A stretch of 64,000 bases of DNA, taken from assembly GCA_949130495.1 (NCBI GenBank), contig OX422207.1, positions 830,278,073 through 830,342,072 on the forward strand, in the 5' to 3' direction. The notes under the pieces were generated by a model that did no database searches, had not been told where the DNA came from, and was given only the letters and a program-made list of their open reading frames with translations. The first letter of the stretch is position 1. Every line of letters begins with the position of its first letter. A program made the translations under genes and the position numbers. Positions 12,278-24,158 of this stretch are shown here, one piece after another. Origin of the DNA: Sambucus nigra (Eukaryota; Streptophyta; Magnoliopsida; Dipsacales; Adoxaceae).

Positions 12278-13814
12278 CCAAACTAATGGATTCTGCATAA
12301 ATTCTTCAACCAAACTAATGACGTCTGCATTAATTGGTTATCAAAATATGAAGACTGTTGTTAGTTGTCAAAATATGAAGTCTACATAATTATGATGACT
12401 ACTGCATTAATTACATTCAAATGGTTTTTGGTTATATAAATATGTAGACTAATGCATTAGTCAATTTTTTTTGAATGATAACTGTCAATAGATTTTAGGC
12501 TAGCAATATAAGAAAGTAGAATTTCTTTTCATATTTGCGAAATTATTCGAAAAGAAACCAAAATAATGTGTAAATTAAACCAAATCTAAATCCATTCCAT
12601 GCATTAATTTCCAGAGTTACAACAAAAAATTAATTTCCATCCATTCCATGCACAAAATTATGAGCATGTGATATAAAAAAATTGCATAATTGAAAAAAAA
12701 GTAATAGTGTCGCTAGCATGGACCCAAATCCTCAAGAAAATTTCATCAAAAATCTAAATACCATGAGCATCTCATGTAAAAATCAAACATTAATCCAAAA
12801 CGGAAAATCAGGAAAAAAAATCCCTTGAAACTGAAATTTTTTATGTAGAAGTTGAAGCAACCATTAATTTAAATCAAGTCCCATGTAGAACAAAACTCAA
12901 ATCTCATGATTTAAACAAATGGCAACCTATCTCAGATGATATAAACAAATCGAAACCCTAATTGTGATGGTATAAACAAACCGCAACCATTTTCTCACTC
13001 TCGCTAGAAAATGAGTTAAAAACACACCTAAAATTGATCTCAGCACCTAAAATGAGTTCAACTCTCGCCGAAAAATGAGTACACAAATCAATCTCAGCAG
13101 ATCTGAAATCCAAGAGAGAGAGAAAGCGTTTTTATGTTATTGTTTTTTGGTTACCCATTTTTCTTAGTTGACCCGCTTCATTTAGCTTATAACCTGGTTC
13201 TATTAATGAGGTATGTTGATACGTATGCTAAGTTGGGTATGTTGGAGGGTCTATTTGTGTATGTGTGAGTGGTTGTGTGTTTATTTATAAAAATACCTTT
13301 AAATAATTATATTGACTTTTATTAATAATAATAATAATAATTTAAGTTTGCAATCATATTGGTACACTTATCCATTCTTTAAAATATTTGAATATTTTCA
13401 TCAAACTATATAAATTCAATAAACAATTCAGATTGGCTAGGGTTTTGAATTTGAAACTCGCTACCGGTCCAGGGTGGGTGGGTTGATTGTATTTCTCAGA
13501 ATTTGACAAAACTAATAGGGAGGTCTATTAGTTTCTGATGGAAATGGGCCTCATTTTAAGGTTTTATTGCTTTTTATTGTATTTTTTTATTTTCTTTTAT
13601 CATTTTCTTTTAGTATTTAGAAGTAAGGAGTAGTAAAGGCAATTAAGGGAATTTTTGTAATTGGAACATTAGCCTAGAGACTAATTTACACATCCCCTTT
13701 AAATACCCCCATGTAAGCCTCATTTGAGGGAGACTTGATTTTGGAATATAAAAGAGTATTTTTGTCTCTAAAAGTGTGTGTTAGATATTTTTAGGAGCCT
13801 TTTGATGTGTAATT
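12278..13814. other. AT-rich stretch without a recognisable gene
   Basis: I see no ORF of note. There is a loose repetition of CCAAACTAATG and TGCATTAATT motifs at 12279-12470, an ATT microsatellite near 13320-13340, and a TTTAAATACCCCC box near 13700 that could be the TATA region of an old LTR. None of these is enough to name an element. Confidence 0.6.
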
Positions 13815-14176
13815 TACGTCATTTTCTCTCACATAATCATTTTTAATCTTGTCCATTCTAGTAATTTCTATCATCCATCGAAGCATCCTCATCTCACTAA
13901 CATGGAGCCTTTGTTAATATTTTTTCTTTAATACCCAACATTCTGCTCCATAGAGGGTCTCTGGCCTAACAACTGTTTAGAACTTTCCTTTTAGTTTATT
14001 ATTTTTCCTTTTATCAGATAACACCTACTTGCTCGTCTCTATTTCATCTAACTAGTTGATATTTTACACATAAAATTCTCATCAATATCCTTATTGCTTT
14101 GTACCACTGAACCTAAATAACGAAATTTATTAGTTCAATTTACCACTTTTTCTTCAATCTTTAACATCATGCTATC
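13815..14176 (-). pseudogene. RTE-like LINE reverse transcriptase, C-terminal fragment
   Basis: Reading the - strand gives LYGAECWVLK followed by HVSEMRMLRWM and then a TRMDKIKND block. These are typical of the C-terminal end of plant RTE-type LINE polyproteins. The preceding part of the same LINE is at 32666-33790, on the far side of element B. The 236 bp at 13941-14176 are also present there, at 32666-32901. The frame contains stops, so this is a dead copy. Confidence 0.8.
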
Positions 14177-15379
14177 TGTAAGAGGGTACTTTAGATTATA
14201 GATGGAGGCGTAACCCCTATTTGAGTATGGTAATGATAAGATAATTTGGCCAAAGACTAGGATTAATGATAGGACACACAAACACAAACTCAATGAAGAT
14301 AAACTCAGTTTAAACTCACAAAGCTCTCGTGTATAACTCAGGAAATAGTAATGAACTTTAGAAGTAACTTAGCTAAAGGGAGAGAGAAGTAAGCACCCTA
14401 GATAAACCTTGGTAGGCAGATAGAAACACACCCAAACACCCTCAAGAATCTCTGTCAAGTATTAAAAGCTTCGTAATAAATAACAATGGTGAGTGAGTAA
14501 ACCCTCTGATTTGCAATTACTCTCTCTGATGTGTATTCTCTCTAGCAATAACTCTTGAACTCTCAAAAGATCATCCTTCCCTCAAAGGTGGTTGGGGTCC
14601 TTAAATAGCCCCCCACACCACCCCCGAGGCAACTCAGTGATCAATGCCTGTGAAAGACCTCCCTTATACTTTATGTCACAAATATTAAATACCTGATGCA
14701 CTAGCTGTCTCCACGTCATTAATATTAAATGCCAAGACATGCCTTTTGCCTAACCACTGTGTGTCAGGGGGTTGTTGTCACAGAGGTGGCTCACCAACTG
14801 CCTGACAGCCCCAAATACCACGGTGGTATACTCAAGTGCATGTCTGATATTGTTTAGTTGGCTAGTGAAATCACCTACAGTAAATGTGACATTAAGTAGA
14901 GGGATGTTTGGTTCACAACTCAACGCCCGATGGAACTCCAAGATGCTCCGCTCGAGGTTCCACGGTCAGGGTTCTTCAGTGTTTTACCAGGTGTATCTAA
15001 GATGGTTGGAACGAGCCTCAACGGTGCCTCACTTCTCAATCCTCCAAAACAAGTCCCTCTAAAGTTCCCACGGTGAGGTCATTCGATAGAGCATGAAAGC
15101 TCTCCCAGGCCCTACCAAGCCTGGTCTCTCGCGAGTACCATTTGACCTCAAACTAAAACTCTTTATTAATCTCGTTACAACATTATAATCGTTATAGCTT
15201 ACAATCAACATAAAAGGAAATAGAATATAACTAATACAACAAGCTAAAGTATGAGTTGCCACGCCAAGATGCCTCGCTGAGTTGACACGCTTGAGCTACC
15301 TCGGTTGCTTAATCTCGACCACTATTGCCAATTAGGAAATTATCCCTAATCTCAGGATTAACTTCAAGCCCCTTCTACA
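14177..15379 (-). repeat. 3' LTR of element B
   Basis: On the + strand the LTR begins TGTAAGAGGGTAC and ends CCTTCTACA; its partner is 31446-32665. On the element's own strand it starts TGTAGAAGGGG directly after the polypurine tract. The lengths are 1,203 and 1,220 bp; a C-run expansion in the partner accounts for much of the difference. Confidence 0.93.
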
Positions 15380-15391
15380 TTTTCCCCTTCG
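15380..15391 (-). other. Polypurine tract of element B
   Basis: Read on the - strand, GAAGGGGAAAA abuts the start of the 3' LTR. It matches the tract of element A at 8658-8668. Confidence 0.85.
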
Positions 15392-15517
15392 TGGAGAGAT
15401 TTGTTAACAAGAAATGTCTGTACGAAACTTCTCAATCTAATGAACCCTCTCTGCGTGAAAAACTCTGGCCTCCTCTATTCGTTAGAACTGCAGCGTTATA
15501 ATCTCCTGGGAAAAGTA

Positions 15518-15740
15518 AAATTCTCCTCGATTTACCTGAGCCGAAGCGCCATGACTTATTGGGGCTTGGGCGAAGGGACATCGCCACTTTTCCTCATGCT
15601 GAGCGTCAACTGTTCTAGCTTTATTTTTTGAAATTCTCCCGAAAGGCCTACTAACCTTCTCAAATACTCGTTTGGGCTCTTGGTAAGTCAAATTCTCCCT
15701 TGGAATGCTTCGCCATGTTCAAAAAAGCAGAAATTCTCCC
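15518..15740 (+). promoter_or_regulatory. Four AAATTCTCC boxes upstream of the PMD gene (element B)
   Basis: Copies lie at 15518, 15631, 15690 and 15731, ahead of the PMD start codon at 16248. They are the reverse complement of the GGGAGAATTT boxes in element A. Keeping four copies in two diverged elements suggests they matter, possibly as promoter boxes for the antisense gene; this is inference. Confidence 0.45.
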
Positions 15741-16247
15741 CGATGTAACTGAGTCACAAATTCTCAAATACTCGTTGGGACATCTTTTCCGTTGGAAGAA
15801 TTATTGGATATGTCTGACACCATTTTGGCGCCAAAATATAAGCTTGGTTAGGAAGGCAACCCTTTCTATTCCCCAGACGTCACTTCATATTCGACATAAC
15901 GTTGTCTTTTCCACTGTCAAAAACACTTCCCGAAGTGCCACGTGTGCCTTTGAAATGATTATAGGCGGTTTGGAACGTGCGGGGGAGGGGGAACTCAAAC
16001 GACAAGTAAAAAGGGTTTAAAAGTTTCAAACGTCTCTCTATTTCAAACCTTTCTCTTCTTCTTCTTCAAGCTTTCATATTTCCTCAGAGAGAGATCTTTG
16101 TGTGAGCTCTGTGCGACCTCCATTGTTGCCCCCTTCTTTGCTCAGCCTCATTCTCTCATCTTTTGCACCACCATTTGCGGTTGTGCCCCTCCCTATTCAT
16201 TTCCAACTCTTTTTTTACCAGACCTTTTCGTACTTCGGTTGTCTGTA

Positions 16248-19200
16248 ATGGCCTCTTCAAGCAACCCTGCCACTCTTGCCACCAGTGCTCCTCCTGCCGC
16301 CTTCATTTTCACCACCCCTTCTGTTGCCTCATTGATCGCTGCTCATCAAGAACAGTTGCGTTTCTACCGCCGATCCCCCATTTTTGGCGAAGGTGATGAC
16401 TTTGTTGGGTTTTGTAAGAGTTGCATTTTTAACGCCAAGTATGATGCCCTGACGCTTGGTGACGAAGACGCGGAATCTGATGAATGGGGCTTTCTAACTC
16501 CCGAGGGGACTCTCATATTTCGTCTTGAGCGAGGGGACTTCCCACGGTACCACATTGATTTTAAAAGTCCTGGGGGCTCTCCTGCTCACTTTGCTGCTTG
16601 GAACTTTCATATGCAGAGTTCTCACGTTGATACCCTCGCTAAGATTGGGCTTCATCGATCCAAGTGGTTTGGTGAGTTCACCCTCTCCAAAAATAATGAT
16701 GCTCTTCCGGTTCTGGTATCTCGCTGGAATGTTACTACTCACACGTTCATCGCTGCATAGGGAGAGTTTACAATAACGTTTGAGGACGTGTGCGAGCTCT
16801 TAGGCCTTGAGGCAACAGGTCATGAGCCCTATTCCGATGAAGCCCTGGATGCCCAAGAAACTACTGACCGTTTGGAGCTGGACCGTATATACTGAAGGTG
16901 CATTGGTACTTCAAACAAAGCCACGTTTACCCCCCTTATCTACTACTTCTTCAAGAACCCTTCCGAAGGAAGTTCCTCCGAGGCCACCCCTGGACAAGGT
17001 ACATTGTTAGAGCTTCCTGCCTATATTCTTGTCATTCTTTCTCGCTTCTTTTTAACGGAAAAACCCAACGACCAGCCTCAAAGGGATCTCATCAACCTAT
17101 CTCTTCGATTAGCCCGGGGTATCAAGCTCCCTCTGGCTACAATCGCCTTGTGGTCCCTGTACACATGGCTTGATAGGGTCCTTTTTGACATGGAGCGATC
17201 TCTAGGTCGTTACAACCTAGCCAATTTTGCCAACTGCGTTTTCCTGATGGGTTTCCTTTATGTGCGCTTCCCGGCCGTAGTCGCCAAGACTAGTCGTCCT
17301 CCCTCGGGGGAAACAATCATGCCCCCTCGCTCATTTGCTTACCACAAGAGGCAGAGTCGAAAGGAGATGACTTCCTTTATTGATGACTTTTCAAGTTTTG
17401 TAATGAGCCCCTATGGGGAGGATATTTTCCTCTATACTTGTGATTTTTTCAAGCATGGGGCAAGAGTGGTCCAGCCAACCACTGTAGACCTTATTATCGA
17501 AGTCCCCTCATTGGCTGTTGTGCTTCTGTTTTCATCGAGATTCTACCCTCATACACCGAGTGGGGATATACCATCGAACATTACAATCCCAACCGATGCA
17601 GCCGTCAATTTGGCTTTGATTAAGGGGCTCCTCGCCCAGTGTTTCAATTATCTAACCCCAAGGTATCTTTTGGTGAGGCATGTTCACTATTCTCCTCGAC
17701 GACTGTGTGGGGAGTGAGTTCGACATTGGCTGGGCCAGTCACCATCCCAAGCATCACTAGGTAAGGGTACATGACCCCTCTATTTGCCACAGAGTATTGG
17801 CTGAGGTAGCTGGCCCAGATTGCTGAATTCAGCGAGGGTGATCTCGTGTATCCCCTAGTTCTTTCATTTTTTGCCCTGGAGCTGGGCCTAAAGGGCAATT
17901 TCATTCTCGGGGTTGAGTTCCCTCTGAGTCAGACCCCCAAAGCACCTCCCACGGAACTTCCTCCGTACTGCCCCATGATCCTTATTGCCACGCCCAAAGC
18001 AAATGCCACTGCGATCCCCAAACCATTTGTCCCCACAGTCGAAGCTGACACGGGGGAAAGGGTCTTCTGAGCCACCTACCAAGAAAGCCAGAAAGTCCAA
18101 GTTTAAGAAGGCTAAGGCCAAAGGTCAAATGCAAACTCCATTAGAGGAATTCCCAATTGCCTCCGTTCCCCCTCTAATGTTTCCGAAACTGGCTGAAAAG
18201 CTGAGGAGGCGGGTAGAGGCCTAAGTTGCTTGAATAAATGTTGAATTCCAACGGCGCGCATTGGTCGTTCCTCCTCCGGGTACATTTCCTAAAATCGTGG
18301 TTGATCCTAGTGAGCCCTCAGTAAAAAGAAGAAGAAGATAGAAGGTTCCTGAAAGTGGTGGTGCCACGAGCTCAAGAAGGAAGACGGTGAGTACTAAGCC
18401 CCAAAAGAAATAGATATTTGAGCGACCTTCATCACCAGCTCCTTCTGCCATTACTTCTTCGCCACCTTCACCAGTGGTTATATCCTCTCGCTCTCCCTCC
18501 GGATTTGAGGTATAGGTGCATTCTTTATTTCTCGTTCTTTTTTTCTTGACACAGAGTCTTTACTTATTGCCCGATATCTTTGGTGCAGGGAGTTAAAGAA
18601 GTGAGGGTCAGTCCTCCCAGTCCCCCAGTGAGTCATTTCATGGGGGGACGTTGCAGTACTCCTCCAGCCACTGCCGCCCTTCCCCATTCTTCTTTAATAA
18701 GCCTCACCTATTCGCGCCATTCCTCCTCCCATCGGTCCAAAGATGCCGCCACAGGTGCCCCTGAGATGTCTAGCTAACCCGAGGCAACTGTTCCAGCTTC
18801 CTCTGAGTTACCTTCGGAGAGAGAGGTCTCTCTGCCCCTTGTTGTGGTCGAAGAGAGTGTCCCACAGGTAAATGTCTTTTCGAGCCTTGCATCTTTTATT
18901 TGTCTCATTATTTTATTCCTTAATTTTAACATGTTGGGTTGTTTTAGGTGGAAGTGGCGTCGCTGATAGCCAACATTCTCCTTCCTCCTACACTGTCGAG
19001 ACCTATTACTGCAGTTCCTCTCTTTAGTACAATAACGGGGGTAAGCTAAGTGCATTTCTATCTCTTATCCCTTTGCAATTACTCCTTTTATCTAACATTT
19101 GTATTTATATTTGTAGCTCCCTCCAAGTCTTTCTCCGCCTTTTGCATAGAGTGGCCTTATCCTTTCTCAGGCCCAGGTTAGGGCAGCTGCTCTTGTTGGG

Positions 19201-20692
19201 GCATCTCTCTAAGTTCCAACATCTCCTTCTGATGATTTGCCCGTGTTGGCCATAGTACCCTATGCTGGTGAGGGGAGTGTGCCTACCTCTGAGGCTTCTA
19301 CATTCAAGGGCTCCGTTGAGGCTGCTGAGGTAATGAGCCCACCCCCCACGGTTTCTAACACTATGGCTCCCTCGGTGACTACCCCTCTCGCTTCTGCTAC
19401 TGCTGAGGAGGTACTTCTTTAATTTCTCTGTATTTCTCGGCTTCTCGAAATCCACCTGTATGGGTGACTTAATCAATGAAAACATCGATTTAAGATTGTT
19501 TTATAAACTCCAACTTGTAACAGCGACTTAACAACGAAAACACTTATTAAAATTTTTCCATAAACTCCACCTATAACGGTGACTTAACAACGAAAACACT
19601 TGTTAAGATTTTTTCACGAACTCCACCTATAACGGTGACTTAACAACGAAAACACTTGTTAAGATTTTTCCATAAACTCCACCTATAACGGTGACTTAAC
19701 AACGAAAACACTTGTTAAGATTTTTTCCACAACCTCCACCTATAACGGTGACTTAACAACGAAAACACTTGTTAAGATTCTTCCCTAAACTACACCTTTA
19801 ACGGTGATTTAACAACGAAAACACTTGTTAAGATTTTTCCATAAACTCCACCTATAACGGTGACTTAACAAGGAAAACACTTGTTAAGATTTTTCCATAA
19901 ACTCATTATTTCTCCTGCATGTTGCCAGGTTGCTCGAGAGGACTCTCCACTAATTCCTTCGCCCATTGCCTCGCCACCTCACGAATATATCTCTTCCGAG
20001 GAATCTAGCCATAATGATCAAGGTTCCACGACCGGTTCTGCGGCGGAAAGCGAGTTTGGGTGCGAGTTTCCCCCGACTGACTTGGCTACTCACGCTTTCT
20101 GCCTGATGGTACTCCAGCGTTCTCCACAAATACCCGCGAATCATCATTTGGTCATCGAGCAACTTGTGAGTTATCATCCTAAAACCTTCACGGTGGACTG
20201 CCTTCGTTCCAACGTCTTAGTTATGAGCTATAGGCTCCAAGGCATGGCCACCGTTATTATTGATATTGCCAACACTCCAAATATGAACGTGACCAGACCC
20301 CTCCTCAACCAGTTCTTGGGCTATCTGAGGGAGTTAGTGGTGATGGGTTCCGTTTTAGCTGACTCATCGCACATTTGAATACTTTAAAAAGCTAGTGGTT
20401 GGACAGCCAAAGGGAGCTTTTACGAAAACATCAGGAGGGTTAGAGGGACGAGGAAGCCAAGCTGGTCGAGCTAGCACCTCTCCTCGGAGCTATTGATAAG
20501 GAGGTGGAGGACCTCGAAGAAGCTCTGCGTTTATCGAAGCTAAAATGAGAAAAACTTCTCATCAAACGTACGCAAGCACAGACTAGGTTGGAAGTTTCCA
20601 TTAATGCCCAAAGGTTTTGCTTAGAAGCTTCTTCGGGCCTTCGTGAAGATTTTTTCTTTTCCCCAGATTTGTGGTTCCTCTTGGGTCAATGA
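16248..20692 (+). pseudogene. Antisense plant mobile domain (PMD) gene of element B, multi-exon, nearly intact first exon
   Basis: The gene is transcribed opposite to the pol of element B, between integrase and 3' LTR. The chosen start is ATG 16248 (MASSSNPAT), which matches MATSSNP in element A. Exon 1 runs to about 17660 and contains the PMD core: RWNVTTHTFIAA, a stop, then GEFTITFEDVCELLG. Its two in-frame stops, TAG 16758 and TGA 16893, sit where Trp codons would fit, so both look like G-to-A decay. The second half appears to be several small Pro/Ser/Thr-rich exons with GT...AG borders (for example near 18870-18948 and 19410-19928). A block follows containing HHLVIEQLVSYHPKTFTVDC (20143-20202), then a Glu/Lys coiled coil ending WFLLGQ at TGA 20690. 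PMD proteins are plant-specific and include the MAIN/MAIL family; the role of this one in a retrotransposon is unknown. Confidence 0.8.
19450..19910 (+). repeat. Tandem array, about 8 units of 56-57 bp, in a PMD intron
   Basis: The units contain CACCTATAACGGTGACTTAA and then CGAAAACACTTGTTAAGATT. The array lies between a plausible donor (GAGGAG followed by GTACTTC, about 19411) and acceptor (TGTTGCCAG, about 19928). The first units are more diverged than the central ones. Element A has five units of the same family at 4150-4437. Confidence 0.9.
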
Positions 20693-20958
20693 GTTTTTGT
20701 ATATGTAATTTCCTTTCTTCTCATGTAATTTCTTGGGCGATAGTTCCCAATTTTGTAATGCCCCGAAGTATATGAATGAAAAAAATACTCATTCCCCTGC
20801 CATTTCTTTGTGTTACAGCTGTTCACATAGATTGTGAGATATGAAGTTTTGTAGTTCTTGCATCTCTTCTTGAATTAAAATAAAGAGAACTTACATAAAC
20901 AAAATGAACATGTATATTCATAACAGTTAGATACATCGGTGACCCCAAACGTAATTGC

Positions 20959-22500
20959 TTACACGTGATAGACCTTCAACCATTTGTTGTTAATCTTAAA
21001 TGGCCTATCTTCTTCTATCTTAGAAATTAAGCAATAACCTGAGTCATGAACCTCCTTTACGATGAAAGGTCCCTCCCAATTCGCTGCAAACTTAGGTAAA
21101 GGAAGCCCCCTAATATGTTTAACTGTTGCCTTTAATACGAGATCTCCCTCCACGAATTTCCTTGGTCTTACCAAGTTATCATATGCCCCGGAGAGCTGCT
21201 TCGTATACATTTGAAAGTGTTGCATCGCAGTATCCCTGTGTTCATCCAATGCTTCCAACTGCACGTGTTTATTCTGAGGGATCATACTGCTTCGCAGAGC
21301 ATATCGAGCCGAGGGAACCTGTAACTCTACCAGGAGAATTGCCTCAGCCCCATAAACAAGAGATAACGTCGTATACCCTGTAGCCTTCCTCTTAGTCATC
21401 CGATAGACCCATAAAATGGCTGATATCTTATCATCCCACGATCATGGGAAATCCTCAATCGGTTTAGCCAAGATATTGACCAAAGTCTTGTTAGTTTCTT
21501 CGGCTTGACCGTTCCCCTTTGGGTATGCCACCGTCGAAGTGTGGTGGACAATGGAGTATTTGTCTATGAGCATCATTACCTATGAATTGACAAAAGGGGT
21601 TCCATTATCTGAAAAGATGACCTTTGGGATCCCAAAACGGCAAATAATGTATTCTCTGATGAAGTTGCTCACTACTCCTGTTATTTCCCTTCTCAGTGGT
21701 ATCGCTTCAGCTCACTTTGTGAAATACTTCGTTGCTACCAAGATTTATATCTTCCCCCTCGAAGAAGGGTGTATTGCCCCTACTAGGCGAACACCCAAGT
21801 GTGAAAAGGATAAGGCATTGCTAGGGAGTGTAAGTCCACTGACGGGGCATGGATCATACTTCCATGAAGTTGGCAAGCCTTGCACCTTCGAACGAACCCA
21901 GCAGAATCTTTCTCCATCGTTGGCCAATAGTACCCCAAGGTCATCAACTGATCATATAACTTGTCCCCTCCTATATGAGCTGGATCGTGCACCTGTTTGA
22001 GAACCTCGACCGCTTCTTCCTTTATGATGTAACGCAACAGCCTGTTGAAGTACCCCCTTCAATAAAGCTTCCCCTCTTGGACGTAGAATCTCGGGGCCCT
22101 TCATCGGAGTCCCATCGCATCATTTTTCTCTGTTGTGATAACTCCATCTTTAATGAAGTCAAAATAGGGTTGTCTCCAGTCAGGCTGAGTCTCTACGAAA
22201 TGACATTATGTTGCCTCGAAGAACAACTGGCATTTATCGCATTTTGGTTGTAACTCTGTTGCATCCTGCTTCATGCTAGGCCAGAAATACCCTTCCCTTT
22301 AAATTCTTCTATAAAGGGGGATCTCAGTCGTTTAGCAGTGTTCTCCATGCATTTTCTTCAGTCTTTGCCCTGCTTCTTCTGGGCCGATGCACCTTGACAG
22401 CCATCCTCCTGCGTTTTTGAAGTAAAGGTTTCTCTGGTTTGTAAAGTACTGGGCCAATTCTTTGAGCCCCATCGTTCCTTCACCAGACTACAGTTTCCCC
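20959..22500 (-). pseudogene. Integrase of element B with two consecutive zinc-binding segments
   Basis: This catalysed insertion of the element's DNA. On the - strand a first segment (about 22440-22200) has the zinc-binding pattern ending CDKCQLFFEA. A second (about 22037-21830) has VHDPAHIGGDKLYDQLMTLG then CKACQLHG. The core follows, with GNGQAEETNK (about 21500-21470) carrying the catalytic Glu that element A has lost. The C-terminal part ends with KVYHV at stop 20959-20961. Several frameshifts and stops separate the blocks. Having two zinc-binding segments in tandem is a family feature, because element A shows the same arrangement at 1640-2230. Confidence 0.85.
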
Positions 22501-22706
22501 TTAATTTCTCCCCTCCAGTCCGCGTCCCCTTCCATCGATAAAATTGACTGTACTATCGAAGGAGATATTTTTCGTTGAATCACGACAGTAGTTGTATCGC
22601 TCCTCATGATCATCTTCTGGGAAATGGTGGCATAAGCGTCTGGGTGCCGGTTCATCGTTCTGGGTTTCCTCTTGATCTTGGTTCGATGGAACTGGCCAAG
22701 GAGCCT

Positions 22707-24153
22707 CTAAACGATCGTTCTGTATGGTGCCAGGCTCATGTGTTTCAACGCGTATTCTCCATTCACTGGTTGAACCACTAAGTTTGAATCTCCCTTGATG
22801 CATAGTGAATGGATCCCTCTTCGAAGGGCCTCTAGCAATCCCAACATCAATGCTTCATATTCTGCCTCGTTGTTAGAGCAAGGGAAATCTAACTTATAAT
22901 AAAGGCAAATCTCTTCCATTCCTTTCGAAAGAATTACCCCTGCTCCTCCTTTATTTTCTGTCGATGACCCATCGAACTGTATTGTCCATTCCTCGTCCGT
23001 TACGTCTAGGTGATTGGCCTGTAAATCGTCTCCGAGAATATTTTCTTTCGATGGCTCAAAAGTTCCTGAGGGGAATATTGCCAATAGGTCGGCATACGCT
23101 TGACTTTTGATTGCGCGAGGAACCACACATTTCAAGTTATATTCGAAAAGAATAAGGAACCACCTAGCTGCCCTGCCAATCAGTATAGTTCTTGCTAGCA
23201 AATACTTAATAGGACCACATCTAGTTAAAATATGAATTATAAAAGGCAACATATAATGTCTAAGTTTTTTCCCTACAAATACTAAGGCTAAACAATGTCT
23301 TTCTAAGCTACTATATCTGACTTCTAGCCCATAGATGATCCTGTTGACGTAGTAAATTGTCCGTTCTTGCCCATTGATCTCTTGTGCCAGTAAAGCTCCC
23401 ACGGACCTGATAGTGGATGTGAGGTACAGCTGCAACGGTATTCCTGCCCTTGGTGGAATCATGGTCTGTGGTGAGATGAGCAGCTTCTTCAGTCCGTCAA
23501 GAGACTCTTGGTGAATTGCCTCCCATTTGAACTTCGTGTTCTTTCACAGCAGATGCATTAGTGGGTGTGTTATCTCGGCTAACCCAGGTACGAATCTCCT
23601 AAGGTAGGAGACTTTATGGAGGAAACTCTTCAGCTCCTTCGTCGTTCTTGGACATGGCATTTCCAAGATCGCCTGCTACTTGTCCTGGTCCATCTGCACC
23701 CCTTGTCGGTCAACCACAAAGCCTTGGAATTTCCCACTTGTTACTCCAAAAACACACTTAAATGGATTCATCTTTAATTTAAACTTCCTGTAACGGGAAA
23801 ACACCTTCCTCAAATCGCTCAGATGGGACTCCTCCTGCCTCGACTTGATGACCAAATCATCCACATAGAATTTCACAAACTTGTGAAAGAAGTCATGGAA
23901 AATGGCCATCATTGTTCTTTGGTAAGTCGCCCCCGCGTTCTTGGGTCCAAATGGCATCACCCTGTATATAAAGTTACCCAATGAGGTTCTGAATGCTATT
24001 TTCTCTGCATCCACGGGGTCCATCTTGATCTGGTTGTACCCTATATACCCATACATGAAGTTATACATCTCATGACATGCCGTTGCATCTATCAGGCTAT
24101 CGATGGAGGGTAGAGGGAACTCGTCTTTGGGGCAGGATCTATTCAAATCTCTA
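22707..24153 (-). pseudogene. pol: RT (C-terminal part), RNase H and additional RNase H of element B
   Basis: On the - strand, RDLNRSCPKDEFPLP opens the block next to the solo LTR. RT motifs VMPFG, GATYQR and an intact FYVDDLVIKS follow. The RT-linked RNase H lies at about 23460-23080. The second, Tat-type RNase H (about 22985-22730) has QFDGSSTENKGGAGVILS, SNNEAEYEALMLGLLEAL and GDSNLVVQ, so its acidic residues look intact, unlike element A. Stops near 23676 and 23540 break the frame. The first part of RT is at 25795-26200, across the inserted solo LTR. Confidence 0.88.
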
Positions 24154-24158
24154 AAGTC

